DNA from: Methylobacterium sp. J-067
GTDB taxonomy: Bacteria > Pseudomonadota > Alphaproteobacteria > Rhizobiales > Beijerinckiaceae
Assembly: GCF_022829465.1 (NCBI RefSeq)
Contig: NZ_JAKSXZ010000040.1
Location: 16,887-80,886, forward strand
Reading direction: 5' to 3'
Length of the DNA: 64,000 nt
The translations under genes and the position numbers were made by a program. Shown one piece after another: positions 53,980-62,973 of this stretch (within the stretch, counting starts at the first letter, position 1; each line of letters opens with the position of its first letter). The notes under the pieces are model-generated. The model saw nothing but the letters and a program-made list of their open reading frames with translations, did no database searches and had not been told where the DNA came from.

Positions 53980-54007
53980 GGACATGGGCCGGCACCGGTC
54001 CATGTCC
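53980..54007 (+). terminator. Hairpin after mxaI
   Basis: GGACATGG (53980-53987) pairs with CCATGTCC (54000-54007), with a further CCGG/CCGG pair possible inside the loop. There is no U-run. Its position between mxaFJGI and mxaRSACKLDEHB suggests it lowers read-through or protects the upstream message, matching the different amounts needed. Confidence 0.55.
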
Positions 54008-54054
54008 CCCTTGTGCATGCTCATCGGTCCGGACCCTATCTCGAGTTGCGATCC

Positions 54055-55086
54055 ATGAACCCTCCGCGCCCCGGCGACGCGATGCTGACAGACTGGCGGG
54101 AGGCGGCCGGACGCTTCGAGGCCGAGATTGCCAAGGCGGTGGTGGGCCAAACCCGCGCGATCCGCCTCGTGACCATCGCGATCTTCGCCCGTGGCCACGT
54201 GATGCTGGAAGGCGATGTCGGCGTCGGCAAGACGACCCTCTTGCGCGCCGTTGCCCGGGCGCTCGGAGGCGCCTACGAGCGCGTCGAGGGCACGGTCGAC
54301 ATGATGCCGACCGACCTGATCTACCACACCTTTCTCGGTGAGGATGGCCGCCCGCGGATCGAGCCCGGCCCGGTGCTGCGGCAGGCCGAGGACCTGTCGA
54401 TCTTCTTCTTCAACGAGATCAACCGCGCCCGGCCCCAGGTCCACGCCCTGCTCCTGCGCCTGATGGCCGAGCGGACCGTGACGGCCTTCGAGCGGGAATG
54501 GCGCTTCCCCCATCTTCAGGTGTTCGCCGACCGCAACCGGGTCGAGCGGGAGGAGACCTTCGAACTCCCCGCCGCCGCCAGGGATCGGTTCCTGATGGAG
54601 ATCGGGATGGAGGCGCCGCGAGAGGCCGAAGCCCGGCGGGCGCTGGCCTTCGATCCGCGCTTCCACGACACCGACAGGCTGATCGCTGAGGTCGCGCCGG
54701 GCATACTCGACCATGCCGCGATCGGCGGGATCGCGGGGGCGATCCAGCACGCGGTCGAGGCCACGCCGGAGATCGAAGCCTACGTCGTCGCCCTGTGGGA
54801 TGCGCTCCTGCGCCCGGCCGAGGCCGGCATCCGCTTGGCCGATCTCGACATGGGTCGTTTCGTCCAGGGGGGCGCCTCACCTCGGGGCCTCGCCTTCCTC
54901 GTCCGGGCCGCCCGTGTCCGCGCTTGGCTGGAGGGCCGAGCCTGGCTCGTGCCGGAGGATATCCGGGCGATCTTCCCCGAAATCATGGCGCACCGCATCT
55001 TCCTGGAGCCGGTGCACGAGCTGCGCCGGGCCGAGATCGTCCCGGCCCTCTGCCGGGCGGTGTTCGACACGGTGCCGGCCCCATGA
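54055..55086 (+). CDS. mxaR: MxaR, MoxR-family AAA+ ATPase
   Basis: The 343-residue protein has Walker A in EGDVGVGKTTLLRAV (Gly53-Thr60) and Walker B in SIFFFNEINRARPQ, followed by the MoxR-type C-terminal lid (RFVQGGASPRGLAFLVRAAR). MoxR ATPases work with von Willebrand A proteins as metal-insertion or assembly chaperones. Here the partners are MxaS, MxaC and MxaL, and the job is calcium insertion or activation of methanol dehydrogenase. It overlaps mxaS by four bases. Confidence 0.95.
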   Translation: MNPPRPGDAMLTDWREAAGRFEAEIAKAVVGQTRAIRLVTIAIFARGHVMLEGDVGVGKTTLLRAVARALGGAYERVEGTVDMMPTDLIYHTFLGEDGRPRIEPGPVLRQAEDLSIFFFNEINRARPQVHALLLRLMAERTVTAFEREWRFPHLQVFADRNRVEREETFELPAAARDRFLMEIGMEAPREAEARRALAFDPRFHDTDRLIAEVAPGILDHAAIGGIAGAIQHAVEATPEIEAYVVALWDALLRPAEAGIRLADLDMGRFVQGGASPRGLAFLVRAARVRAWLEGRAWLVPEDIRAIFPEIMAHRIFLEPVHELRRAEIVPALCRAVFDTVPAP

Positions 55087-55940
55087 GCGAGCCACCGTCG
55101 GCCGACGTCCTCTACCTGCCGCGCTGGCGGCCCCGGGGAAGCCGCCCGGGCGCGCATCGCGGGCGGGATGCCGGTGGTCTCGGTACGTTCCGCGATCAGG
55201 TGCCATTCCTCAGCCTGCCGGATGCGAGGCGGATCGACCTGCGCGCGACCCTGCGCGACCCGTTCGAAGGGGTGCATGTCCGCCGCTTCGAGGCACGGGT
55301 GCCGGTCGAGATCTGGGCGCTGGTCGATCTCTCCGCCTCGATGCGCTATCGCGGCGCCGGCGACCGGATGGCGCTGGCGGGCGAACTTTGCGCGGGCCTT
55401 GCCGCCTCCGCGACCCGGATCGGCGACGGGTTCGGACTGATCGGCTGCGACGCGGCCATCCGCGCCGACCTGACCCTGATGGCCACCCGCCATCGGAGCG
55501 CCGCCCTGGCCATGGCCGGCAAGCTGTCCGGAGCCCGCTGCGCGGCGGGCAGTCCCGAGGGGCTGCTGGAGGCCGCCCGGCTGCTGTTCGGGCGGCCCCG
55601 GCTCGTTTTCCTCGTCTCGGATTTCCGCTGGCCGCCGGACCTGACCCGACGGGTCTTCGAGTCGCTGGCGCTCCACGATGTCGTGCCGGTCATCCTGGCG
55701 GACAGCGCCGAGGACGAGGGCTTGCCCGAATGGGGCCTTGCGGAACTGGACGATCTCGAAGGCGCCGGCCGGCGGCTGGTGTTCCTGCGGCCCTCCCTGC
55801 GTCGCCGCTGGATCGCCCGTGAGCGGGAGCGTCGCGAGGCGCTGACCGCCGCGGCGGCGGCGTCCGGCGCACGCCGGCCCTTCGCCCTGGTCGACCGGTT
55901 CGATGCCCAGGCGCTCAGCCGCCATCTGCTGGCGAACTGA
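55083..55940 (+). CDS. mxaS: MxaS, DUF58/von Willebrand A-like protein
   Basis: The 285-residue soluble protein has the DUF58 start (RIDLRATLRDPFEGVHVRRF) and a vWA-like metal site Asp82-Leu-Ser84-Ala-Ser86 in ALVDLSASMRYRG, followed by FLVSDFRWPPDL. It has no signal peptide. Proteins of this type sit next to MoxR ATPases and help assemble metal enzymes, here methanol dehydrogenase. The start overlaps mxaR (ATGA) and the stop is one base before the mxaA ATG. Confidence 0.93.
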   Translation: MSEPPSADVLYLPRWRPRGSRPGAHRGRDAGGLGTFRDQVPFLSLPDARRIDLRATLRDPFEGVHVRRFEARVPVEIWALVDLSASMRYRGAGDRMALAGELCAGLAASATRIGDGFGLIGCDAAIRADLTLMATRHRSAALAMAGKLSGARCAAGSPEGLLEAARLLFGRPRLVFLVSDFRWPPDLTRRVFESLALHDVVPVILADSAEDEGLPEWGLAELDDLEGAGRRLVFLRPSLRRRWIARERERREALTAAAAASGARRPFALVDRFDAQALSRHLLAN

Positions 55941-55941
55941 G

Positions 55942-56835
55942 ATGCGCTTCCTCGCGGTCCTGTTCCTCGTCCTCCAGGCCGCCGCCGCCGCGGCGCAGGT
56001 GCGCTCCGTCGAGGTGCGGGTGCCCCGTGGCTTCGGATACTTCCTCGGCGACCTCCTGCACGCCCGGGTCGACATCGCCCTCGAACCCGGCACCACCGTC
56101 CAGCAGGCCTCGCTGCCGCGCCCCGGCCCCGTGACCTACTGGCTCGACCTGCGCGACGTCGCCGTCGAGCGGATCGCGGGGGGCCTACGCCTGCGCCTGA
56201 CCTACCAGAGCTTCTACGCCGCCCTCGACGCGCGGCGGCTCGAAGTGCCGGGATTCACCGTGGCACTCGCCGATGAGACTCCCGGCGGCACCACGACGGC
56301 GCAGGCCGAGATTCCCGCCTGGACCTTCGGCGTCTCTCCCTTGAGGGAGGTGCAGCCGGAGAGGCGCGACGACCCGGCCGACTACCTCCAGCCGGACGGC
56401 CGTACCCGCCGCCTCGACCCGGAACCCGCCGCGATGGCGGCGCTCGGTTTCGCCGGGCTCGCGCTGCCCGCCCTGGCGCTGCTGGCCTGGGACCGGGCTT
56501 GGCTCGGCCGCCGCCGGGGCCGCCCCTTTGCCCAGGCCGCCCGGCGCCTGCGCAAGCTCCCCGGAGGAGAGGAGAGCTGCTACCGCGAGGCCCTGCGCCT
56601 GATCCATCGCGGCCTCGACGAGACCGACGGGCGGCGGCTGCTCGCGGACGACCTTCCGGACTTCCTCGACAGGCACCCCGCCTTCCGGGGCGAGGGAGAG
56701 GCGCTGGCACGCTTCTTCGCGGCGTCGCGCCGGGCCTTCTTCGGTCGGGCGGTCGATGAGGCACGCGAGCTCTGGCCCTGGCCGACGCTGCAGGCGGCCG
56801 TGGGTCGCCTCGCCGCCGCCGAGCGGAGGGCGTGA
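55942..56835 (+). CDS. mxaA: MxaA, exported protein for methanol dehydrogenase maturation
   Basis: The 297-residue protein has a signal peptide (MRFLAVLFLVLQAAAAAAQV), a beta-rich periplasmic part (residues 25-150) and one membrane helix (AALGFAGLALPALALLAWDR). A cytoplasmic C-terminal domain carries YREALRLIHRGLDETDG. MxaA is required for insertion of calcium into the enzyme in Methylobacterium. It starts one base after mxaS and ends one base before mxaC, indicating a compact operon. Confidence 0.92.
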   Translation: MRFLAVLFLVLQAAAAAAQVRSVEVRVPRGFGYFLGDLLHARVDIALEPGTTVQQASLPRPGPVTYWLDLRDVAVERIAGGLRLRLTYQSFYAALDARRLEVPGFTVALADETPGGTTTAQAEIPAWTFGVSPLREVQPERRDDPADYLQPDGRTRRLDPEPAAMAALGFAGLALPALALLAWDRAWLGRRRGRPFAQAARRLRKLPGGEESCYREALRLIHRGLDETDGRRLLADDLPDFLDRHPAFRGEGEALARFFAASRRAFFGRAVDEARELWPWPTLQAAVGRLAAAERRA

Positions 56836-56836
56836 G

Positions 56837-57880
56837 ATGAGCAAGCATCTCGCCCTCTTCGGCTTCGCCCTGCCCCTCGCGCTCTGGCTCCTGCCGCTGG
56901 CCCTCCTGCCCCTCGTCGCCACGGGGCGGCGCAGGCATGCGGTGCCCGCCGTCGCGGCGGCCCCGCCGGATGCGCTGGCCCGGTGGATCGGTGCCACCCT
57001 CACCCTCGCGGGGGTCGCCGCCATCGCCGGTCTGGTGCTCGGGCTGGCCGAGCCCTACCGGGTTGGCGAGCGGGTGACGCGGATCGGCATCGGCGCCCAG
57101 GTCTCGATGCTAATCGACCGCTCGGGCAGCATGAACGAGACCTTCGCCGGGCGGCAGCCCTCGGGTGCGGAGGAATCCAAGGCCGCGGCCTCCCGGCGCC
57201 TGCTCGCGGGCTTCGTCGGCGAACGGGAGCACGATCTGTTCGCCGTCACCGCCTTCTCGACGGCACCAATGCTCGTCCTGCCGATGACCGACCGGCACGA
57301 GGCCGTGCGGGCGGCGATCGCGGCGATCGACCGGCCCGGCCTCGACTACACCAACGTCGCCCGGGGCCTCGCCATGGCGCTCTCGCAATTCGGCACGGAC
57401 AGCGGCATCTCCCGGGCGCTGCTGTTCATCTCGGACGGCGCGGCGGTGATCGACCCCAGGGTGCAGGACCAGCTTCGAGCCGACTTCGCGAAGATACGCC
57501 CGAACCTCTACTGGCTGTTCCTGCGGACCAAGGGCTCCCCGTCGATCCAGGACCGGCCGGAGGGCGAGGATACGCCCCAGGCCGCTCCAGAGCGTCACCT
57601 CGACCTGTTCTTCAGGAGTCTCGGCATTCCCTATCGGGCCTTCGAGGCCGAGGGGCCGCAGGCAGTGGCCGACGCCATCGCCCGGATCGAGGCCCTGGAG
57701 CGCGATCCGATCCCCTACACGGAAGTCCGCCCCCGCCGCGATCTCACCGGCTGGGCCTATGGCCTTGCCGCTCTCGGCCTCGCCGTCCTCGTTCTCGCGG
57801 CGCTCGCCGAGGCGGACATGTCCGCGCGCCGCCGGGTGGAGCGCCCGGCAGAAGACGCGCCCCTGCGGAGGGCGGCATGA
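56837..57880 (+). CDS. mxaC: MxaC, membrane-anchored vWA-domain protein
   Basis: The 347-residue protein has an N-terminal hydrophobic helix (FALPLALWLLPLALLPLVAT), a second around residues 50-72, and a vWA domain with the metal-ion site Asp94-x-Ser-x-Ser (MLIDRSGSMNETF). A C-terminal membrane helix (GLAALGLAVLVLAALAEADM) follows. The topology resembles BatA/BatB partners of MoxR. It probably presents its vWA domain to the periplasm for enzyme activation. The start lies between the mxaA stop and a four-base overlap with mxaK. Confidence 0.93.
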   Translation: MSKHLALFGFALPLALWLLPLALLPLVATGRRRHAVPAVAAAPPDALARWIGATLTLAGVAAIAGLVLGLAEPYRVGERVTRIGIGAQVSMLIDRSGSMNETFAGRQPSGAEESKAAASRRLLAGFVGEREHDLFAVTAFSTAPMLVLPMTDRHEAVRAAIAAIDRPGLDYTNVARGLAMALSQFGTDSGISRALLFISDGAAVIDPRVQDQLRADFAKIRPNLYWLFLRTKGSPSIQDRPEGEDTPQAAPERHLDLFFRSLGIPYRAFEAEGPQAVADAIARIEALERDPIPYTEVRPRRDLTGWAYGLAALGLAVLVLAALAEADMSARRRVERPAEDAPLRRAA

Positions 57881-58506
57881 CCGGCCTTTTGAAGACGCGC
57901 CGCGGATCGACCGCGCCCGTCTTTCCGTCCTTGCGGGGTGGGGCAAGCGTGTGGCGCCGCCTGCGTCCGCAGATCGTCGTCGCGCTGCCCATCGTGCTTC
58001 TCGGGCTCGCGGCGGCTTTCGGCTTCCAGGCGTGGCGTCAAGAGATGGCAAACAGTACCATCGCCGCGCTCGAAAGCGGCCGGGACGTGGCGGTGGCGGC
58101 CGATGCCCCGGCCCCGGTCATCGCGGCGCGAATCGGGTTCATGGCGGGGCGCGGACGCTGGGAGGAGGCCGAGCCGCTGCTCGCCGCCCTCGATGCCATC
58201 GGCGAGTCCGGTGCGGTCGCCCGCGCCCGCTACCAGATCGCCAACGCCCGGATGCGAGAGGCCTTTGGCCTGCTCGCCCGGGGCGACCTGGGCAAGGCCG
58301 GGCCACAAGTCACGCTGTCCCGGCAGGAGTATCGCCGGGCCCTGACCGCAATGCCGGATTTCTGGGATGCGAAGTTCAACCTCGACGTCGCGTCCCGCCT
58401 GATCCGCGACTACCCGGAATTAAGTCGGGGCGAGGGCGACGAACTGCGCGTCGAACCGAAGAAGATCTGGACCGACATCCCCGGCCAGCCGAAGGGCGGC
58501 CCGTGA
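57877..58506 (+). CDS. mxaK: MxaK, membrane-associated accessory protein
   Basis: The 209-residue protein has one membrane anchor (IVVALPIVLLGLAAAFGFQA) after a basic cytoplasmic tail. The remainder is helical and TPR-like (GRWEEAEPLLAALDAIGESG, YRRALTAMPDFWDAKFNLDV), probably in the periplasm. In M. extorquens mxaK mutants make inactive enzyme lacking calcium. It overlaps mxaC and mxaL by four bases each. Confidence 0.92.
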   Translation: MTGLLKTRRGSTAPVFPSLRGGASVWRRLRPQIVVALPIVLLGLAAAFGFQAWRQEMANSTIAALESGRDVAVAADAPAPVIAARIGFMAGRGRWEEAEPLLAALDAIGESGAVARARYQIANARMREAFGLLARGDLGKAGPQVTLSRQEYRRALTAMPDFWDAKFNLDVASRLIRDYPELSRGEGDELRVEPKKIWTDIPGQPKGGP

Positions 58507-59507
58507 GCGCCGCTCTGCCGCTCGCCCGCAACCTGCGCGCGCCGCGCTTCCTGGCGCTCGCCCTGGCACTGGCGCTCGCCGGCGCGGCCCTGGTCGTTCC
58601 GGCCGTTCCGTTCACGCGCACGGGGGCCAAGCTTCTGGCGGTCATCGACATCACCGGCTCGATGAACGTCCGCGACTATGCCCGCGACGGCCGTCCCGAG
58701 AGCCGGCTCGATCGGGCCAAGGCCGCCCTGCGCCGGCTCGTGGCCGAGTTGCCCTGCGGTTCGCGGGTGGCGCTCGGCCTGTTCACCGAGCGGCGGCCGT
58801 TCCTCCTGTTCGAGCCGATCGAAACCTGCGGCGACTTCGCCCCCCTCGACGGCACCCTGGCCTCCCTCGACTGGCGCATGGCCTGGGAGGGCGACAGCCG
58901 TGTCGCGGCCGGGCTGTACCGGGCGATCGACATGGCGGCCGGGCTCGGAACCGACCTCGTCTTCGTCACCGATGGCCAGGAATCGCCGCCCCTGCCCGGC
59001 GGGGAGCCACCCGCGTTCGAGGGCAAGCCGGGGGCGGTGCGCGGCCTCATCGTCGGCGCGGGCGGATACGCCCTCTCGCCGATCCCCCGCTACGATGATC
59101 GCGGCCGGGAAAAGGGCTTCTACGGCGAGGCCGATGTGCCGCAGGAGAACCGCTTCGGCCCGCCCCCCGCCGACGCGGAAACCCGTGAAGGCTACAACCC
59201 GCGCAACGCGCCCTTCGGCTCCGCCGCCGCCCAGGGCACTGAGCACCTCTCCTCGGTGCGTGAGCCCTACCTGAAGCGCCTCGCGGCGGCGACCGGCCTC
59301 GCCTACGCCCATCTCGACGGTCCCGACGACCTCGAAAGGCCGGTGCGCGCCGCCGCGACACCCCGGGCGCTGCCGGGCGCCCTCGATCTGCGCCCCGTCC
59401 TGGGGGGCATGGCCCTCGCCATGGTGCTCGCCACCCTGGGCGCCGGCCGGGCGGACGCCCTGCGCCGCCGCCTCCCACGCATTCTGTCCCCCTCGGAGAA
59501 AACCTGA
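58503..59507 (+). CDS. mxaL: MxaL, vWA-domain accessory protein
   Basis: The 334-residue protein opens with a signal/anchor (FLALALALALAGAALVVPAV) and has a vWA metal-ion site Asp49-Ile-Thr51-Gly-Ser53 in VIDITGSMNVRDYA. VFVTDGQESPP follows, and a C-terminal membrane helix (LGGMALAMVLATLGAGRADA). It belongs to the BatB/TerY-like partners of MoxR ATPases. Its mutants are defective in calcium insertion. The GTG start overlaps mxaK, and the stop shares a base with the mxaD ATG. Confidence 0.93.
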   Translation: MSAALPLARNLRAPRFLALALALALAGAALVVPAVPFTRTGAKLLAVIDITGSMNVRDYARDGRPESRLDRAKAALRRLVAELPCGSRVALGLFTERRPFLLFEPIETCGDFAPLDGTLASLDWRMAWEGDSRVAAGLYRAIDMAAGLGTDLVFVTDGQESPPLPGGEPPAFEGKPGAVRGLIVGAGGYALSPIPRYDDRGREKGFYGEADVPQENRFGPPPADAETREGYNPRNAPFGSAAAQGTEHLSSVREPYLKRLAAATGLAYAHLDGPDDLERPVRAAATPRALPGALDLRPVLGGMALAMVLATLGAGRADALRRRLPRILSPSEKT

Positions 59508-60052
59508 TGGTTCGGTTGCCGCGTCGCGTCCTTCCCGCCTTGTTCCTGGCCTTCGCCGCCGGGACCGCTCTGGCGCACGGCCCGACGCCTCAGAAGATCG
59601 CTCAGACGGTTACGATCAAGGCATCGCCCGACGCTGTGTGGAAGGTCGTCGGCGATTTCGGCGGGATCGCCTCCTGGCATCCGGACGTGGCCAAGGCCGA
59701 GGCGACCGGCGGCAACGCCGAGGGCGCGACGCGGAAGGTGACGCTCAAGTCCGGCGGGGCGCTGGTCGAGGGCCTCGACGAGTGGAAGGGGCCGGAGTGG
59801 ACCTATTCCTACCGGATGTCCGACCCCGACCTCACGGCCCTGCCGGTCTCCTCCTACTCGGCCACCCTGACCGTGACCCCGGACGGCGACGGCTCCAGGG
59901 TCGAGTGGATGGGTCGCTTCTATCGCGGCGACACGGGCAACGAGCCGCCGGACAACCTCAGCGACGAAGCCGGACGCGAGGCGATGAACCGCTACTTCGG
60001 CAACGGACTCAAGGGCCTGAAGGCGAAGGTCGAGGGCGGGCGCACACCATGA
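59507..60052 (+). CDS. mxaD: MxaD, periplasmic SRPBCC-fold protein
   Basis: The 181-residue precursor has a signal peptide (LPALFLAFAAGTALAHG) and a SRPBCC (START-like) domain with VTIKASPDAVWKVVGDFGGI and SSYSATLTVTPDGDGSRVEW. MxaD stimulates electron transfer between methanol dehydrogenase and cytochrome cL in M. extorquens. The fold implies a hydrophobic pocket whose ligand is unknown. It overlaps both neighbours. Confidence 0.94.
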   Translation: MVRLPRRVLPALFLAFAAGTALAHGPTPQKIAQTVTIKASPDAVWKVVGDFGGIASWHPDVAKAEATGGNAEGATRKVTLKSGGALVEGLDEWKGPEWTYSYRMSDPDLTALPVSSYSATLTVTPDGDGSRVEWMGRFYRGDTGNEPPDNLSDEAGREAMNRYFGNGLKGLKAKVEGGRTP

Positions 60053-60990
60053 CGACCTGTCGGTCCTGTCTCGTCTTCCTGATCGTGCTGATCGCAGGGC
60101 CTGCGGCCGGGCAGGCTGTGGTCGTCGCGAGCCAGCAGGGCGCGCGGCTCACGCGCATCGAGGGCGAGGCCGTGACTGCGTCCTTCACCGTCCCCGCCTC
60201 GCCGGCGGTCGTGGCCGCCGACGGACGCGGGCGGCTCTATGTCAGCCACCCGGACGGGCGCGCGGTCTCGGTGATCGAGCCGGACGGCGCGGTTCGCCGC
60301 CTGCCCCTGCCGGCCCAAGCCTTCGGCCTCGCCGTCGAGCCGGATGGAAGCCGTCTCTATGTCGGTGACTGGTCGGGCCACCGGGTGCTGTGCCTCTCCC
60401 TCCCGACCGGAGCCGTCGCGGGCGAAATCCCGGTCGGACCGGACCCGGCCAGCCTCGTTCTCGGCGAGCCTGGGCGCCTCTACGTCGCCGAGCGGGAGGG
60501 GCGGTCGGTCGGCGTGATCGACATGGGCGCTCTCCGACGCGTCGGGGGCCTGCCGGTGGGAGACGGCCCCTTCGCCCTTGCCTACGATCCCGATCTCGCT
60601 CGGCTTTACGTGGCGAACGTCCGCAGCAACGACGTCACGGTCATCGACGCGGCGGCCGGGCAGGTGCTGGCCACCATCCCGGTGGGGACGGCGCCCTACG
60701 GCGTCGCCGTCGTCTCCGGCGGCGGCCCGGTGCTCGTCACCAACCAGCACGCCGCTTCCGTCTCGGTGATCGAGGCTCGGGCGCTCAGCGTTTCTGCCAC
60801 GATTCCGGTCGGCCGGTATCCCGAAGGGGTGGCGATCCTCGGTGGCTTCGCCTACGTCGCCAACTGGTTTTCCGATGACGTCTCGGTCATCGACCTCGCC
60901 GCCCGAAAGGAAGTGCGCCGGCTCCCGGTGGCCGAGGGCCCGCGTACCCTCGCCGTGGCGCGGATCGCCCCAGCGGAGGCGGCACGATGA
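60049..60990 (+). CDS. mxaE: MxaE, exported beta-propeller protein
   Basis: The 313-residue protein has an N-terminal signal (CLVFLIVLIAGPAAGQA) and about seven repeats of the YncE/YVTN type, such as RLYVANVRSNDVTVIDAAAG and FAYVANWFSDDVSVIDLAAR. Position between mxaD and mxaH identifies it as mxaE, whose role in methanol oxidation is still undefined. A PQQ- or protein-binding propeller is plausible. The gene overlaps mxaD and mxaH by four bases each. Confidence 0.88.
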   Translation: MTTCRSCLVFLIVLIAGPAAGQAVVVASQQGARLTRIEGEAVTASFTVPASPAVVAADGRGRLYVSHPDGRAVSVIEPDGAVRRLPLPAQAFGLAVEPDGSRLYVGDWSGHRVLCLSLPTGAVAGEIPVGPDPASLVLGEPGRLYVAEREGRSVGVIDMGALRRVGGLPVGDGPFALAYDPDLARLYVANVRSNDVTVIDAAAGQVLATIPVGTAPYGVAVVSGGGPVLVTNQHAASVSVIEARALSVSATIPVGRYPEGVAILGGFAYVANWFSDDVSVIDLAARKEVRRLPVAEGPRTLAVARIAPAEAAR

Positions 60991-61502
60991 GGTGTCTTCT
61001 GCTGTCCGCCCTCGCGCTCACGGTCTCGCTCACCGCCTGCAACCATGGCGACGAGGAGGCGAATGCCGAGCAGGCGGTGGTCGCCCGCACGTCGGAGACC
61101 GATCTGCCCGCTTGGCTCACGCACAGCGACGGCACCGATCCCGGCCGATGGCTCGCAGGCCGAGAAGCGGGGCACCCCCTGGCCCTCAACGCGCCGCAGG
61201 TGCAGGCGATGCGAGGGAGCCTCGCCCGGGCTGCGGAGGGCTTCGTCGAGGATCGCCGGATGATCGCCAACCGCACCGTGCAACTCGGCCAGATGCTCGG
61301 TGAGGTCGGTAAGGACGAGGCCTACGGGACGCTCCTCGACGGTTTCGCGCAGATCGCCGCCCCCCGGGGCCGGCACAAGAGCCTCTACGGCGAGATGTGC
61401 CAGCACTATTTCAACATCCGCACCCGTGGCTTGGGGCACGAAGCGACGCTTGCCGAACTCTCCGTGAACGAGATGCGGCCTCTCACCCGGAGCACGCCGT
61501 GA
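60987..61502 (+). CDS. mxaH: MxaH, lipoprotein of the mxa cluster
   Basis: The 171-residue precursor ends its signal with the lipobox LTAC (SALALTVSLTACNHGDEEAN), so it is probably a lipid-anchored periplasmic protein. The rest is mostly helical (QVQAMRGSLARAAEGFVEDR, LGQMLGEVGKDEAYGTLLDG). The gene order supports mxaH, a gene of unclear function. It overlaps mxaB by four bases (GTGA). Confidence 0.88.
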   Translation: MRCLLLSALALTVSLTACNHGDEEANAEQAVVARTSETDLPAWLTHSDGTDPGRWLAGREAGHPLALNAPQVQAMRGSLARAAEGFVEDRRMIANRTVQLGQMLGEVGKDEAYGTLLDGFAQIAAPRGRHKSLYGEMCQHYFNIRTRGLGHEATLAELSVNEMRPLTRSTP

Positions 61503-62185
61503 GCGTCGGCTTCGACATCGCCCCGCCCCGGACGGCCTCCCGTTCGCCCGAGGGAATCCTGATGGTCGACGATCATCCGGTCGTCCTCCAGGGATTCCGG
61601 CAACTCGCAGAGATGGACGATATCGGGCAGGTGTACGAGGCGGGCGATGTCGTCTCCGCTTACAGGATCTTCTACCGGCATCGGCCCGGCCTCGTCGTGG
61701 CGGACCTGTCGCTGGGGGAGGACGGGCTGTCCGGCCTTTCGCTGATCCGGCGGATCAAGGCGCTGGATCCGGCCACCCGCATCCTCGCCTTCAGCATGTA
61801 CGACGACCCGGTCATCGCCGCCCGCACGATCCAAGCCGGAGCGCTGGGCTTCGTGATGAAGGATTCGTCTGTCGAGGTTTTCCTCGAAGCCCTCAAGGCA
61901 GTCCGGACCGGCCGGGGATACCTGCCGCACGCCATCGCGACCGGCATCGCGATGCTCGATCTCGCGCCCGACCGCTCGCCCCTCTCGCGCCTCACCGCGA
62001 GGGAACTGCAGATCCTGTCGCTGCTCGGCAAGGGCAAAACCTATACGGAAATCGCCCGGATCCTGACCTTGAACTACCGCAGCGTCGTGAGCACCACCGC
62101 CGTCATGCGGGTCAAGCTCGGCGCGGGCAGCCTCGCCGAACTTATCCACATTGCCCTGGGCCAGTCCGGTGGGAGGGCCGGGTGA
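61499..62185 (+). CDS. mxaB: MxaB, response regulator of methanol oxidation
   Basis: The 228-residue protein has a receiver domain with acidic pocket Asp24-Asp25 (LMVDDHPVVLQGF), phosphoacceptor Asp69 (LVVADLSLGEDGL) and a lysine in GFVMKDSSV. A LuxR/NarL-type HTH follows (LTARELQILSLLGKGKTYTE, IARILTLNYRSVVSTTAVMR). In M. extorquens MxaB is needed for mxaF transcription, downstream of other two-component systems. No histidine kinase gene is adjacent. It begins at a GTG overlapping mxaH and ends three bases from a convergent gene. Confidence 0.94.
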   Translation: MSVGFDIAPPRTASRSPEGILMVDDHPVVLQGFRQLAEMDDIGQVYEAGDVVSAYRIFYRHRPGLVVADLSLGEDGLSGLSLIRRIKALDPATRILAFSMYDDPVIAARTIQAGALGFVMKDSSVEVFLEALKAVRTGRGYLPHAIATGIAMLDLAPDRSPLSRLTARELQILSLLGKGKTYTEIARILTLNYRSVVSTTAVMRVKLGAGSLAELIHIALGQSGGRAG

Positions 62186-62188
62186 GGG

Positions 62189-62545
62189 TCACCGTGGGAG
62201 GAAGATCCCCGGGATGATCCGGCCCTTCTGCCCGAACAGCTCCACGGCCTTTCCGCAGCTTGCCGGCACATCCTTCTCGTAGGCGGCGAGGTAGGCGCGG
62301 GCCTGCAGCATCAGCGCGTCGCGATCGATCTCCGCGGGATCGACTCCCATCGACCGGACGGCGCCTTTAAAGCGTTCCGCGTCCGATTTGAGCGCGCTGC
62401 AATGGAGATTCACGAAGCCGACAAGGCCGGCAAGCTTGGCCGCATTGCGCTTTTCCGCGGGGATGTCGCCGGCCTCCTGGCCCCGCGCGGCCGGTCCGGC
62501 TGCGACGAACATAGACGTCGCCAGAAGCACAGCGTGAAACCGCAT
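62189..62545 (-). CDS. Small secreted protein of unknown function
   Basis: The 118-residue protein has a signal peptide (MRFHAVLLATSMFVAAGPAA, ending near ARG). It has a helical mature part with two cysteines (FVNLHCSALKSDAERF, DVPASCGKAVELFGQKG). It is convergent with mxaB, only three bases away, and is the last of three small exported proteins on this strand. The spacing suggests one operon. A role in periplasmic methanol metabolism is possible but unsupported. Confidence 0.75.
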   Translation of the reverse strand: MRFHAVLLATSMFVAAGPAARGQEAGDIPAEKRNAAKLAGLVGFVNLHCSALKSDAERFKGAVRSMGVDPAEIDRDALMLQARAYLAAYEKDVPASCGKAVELFGQKGRIIPGIFLPR

Positions 62546-62565
62546 GGGGATGATCCTTCTTTGAA

Positions 62566-62946
62566 TTACAGACCGGTGCAGTGGGCAACGTAGAGGGCCC
62601 TTGCCCGCTCCAACGCCTGGTAATCGGCCATGCTAGCTGGATTACGGAGCTCCGGGCCCTCCGGAAGCCGCCCGGCTACGCCCGTTGAGGGGCCGAAGAC
62701 GAAGGGCCGCGCGCCGGTATAAGTGCCGATCCGGTTGCGGACATCGACACGTCCGCACAGGACTCCGCCCCGGCCCGTGCGCAGGCCGCTCACCCTAGCG
62801 TCGGCGCTGCCGAGCTGCCTCCCGATCGCGGCGGTGGCGACACCCATAATCTCGGGATCGGAAGCCGAATTGGCGATGTCATCGGCCGGCGCGTGACCAG
62901 CGCTCAGCAACGCTACGGAGGCGAGGAGGAATACCGCCCGTTTCAT
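62566..62946 (-). CDS. Small exported protein of unknown function
   Basis: The precursor begins MKRAVFLLASVALLSAGHAP with cleavage near APA. The mature part is about 105 residues, with two cysteines (GGVLCGRVDVRN, YVAHCTGL) and a beta-rich core (SGLRTGRGGVLCGRVDVRNR, ARPFVFGPST). I recognise no family name. It lies 20 bases from the next gene of the set. Confidence 0.75.
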   Translation of the reverse strand: MKRAVFLLASVALLSAGHAPADDIANSASDPEIMGVATAAIGRQLGSADARVSGLRTGRGGVLCGRVDVRNRIGTYTGARPFVFGPSTGVAGRLPEGPELRNPASMADYQALERARALYVAHCTGL

Positions 62947-62973
62947 ATTGCCGATCCCCGCCGCAAGGCGCCA

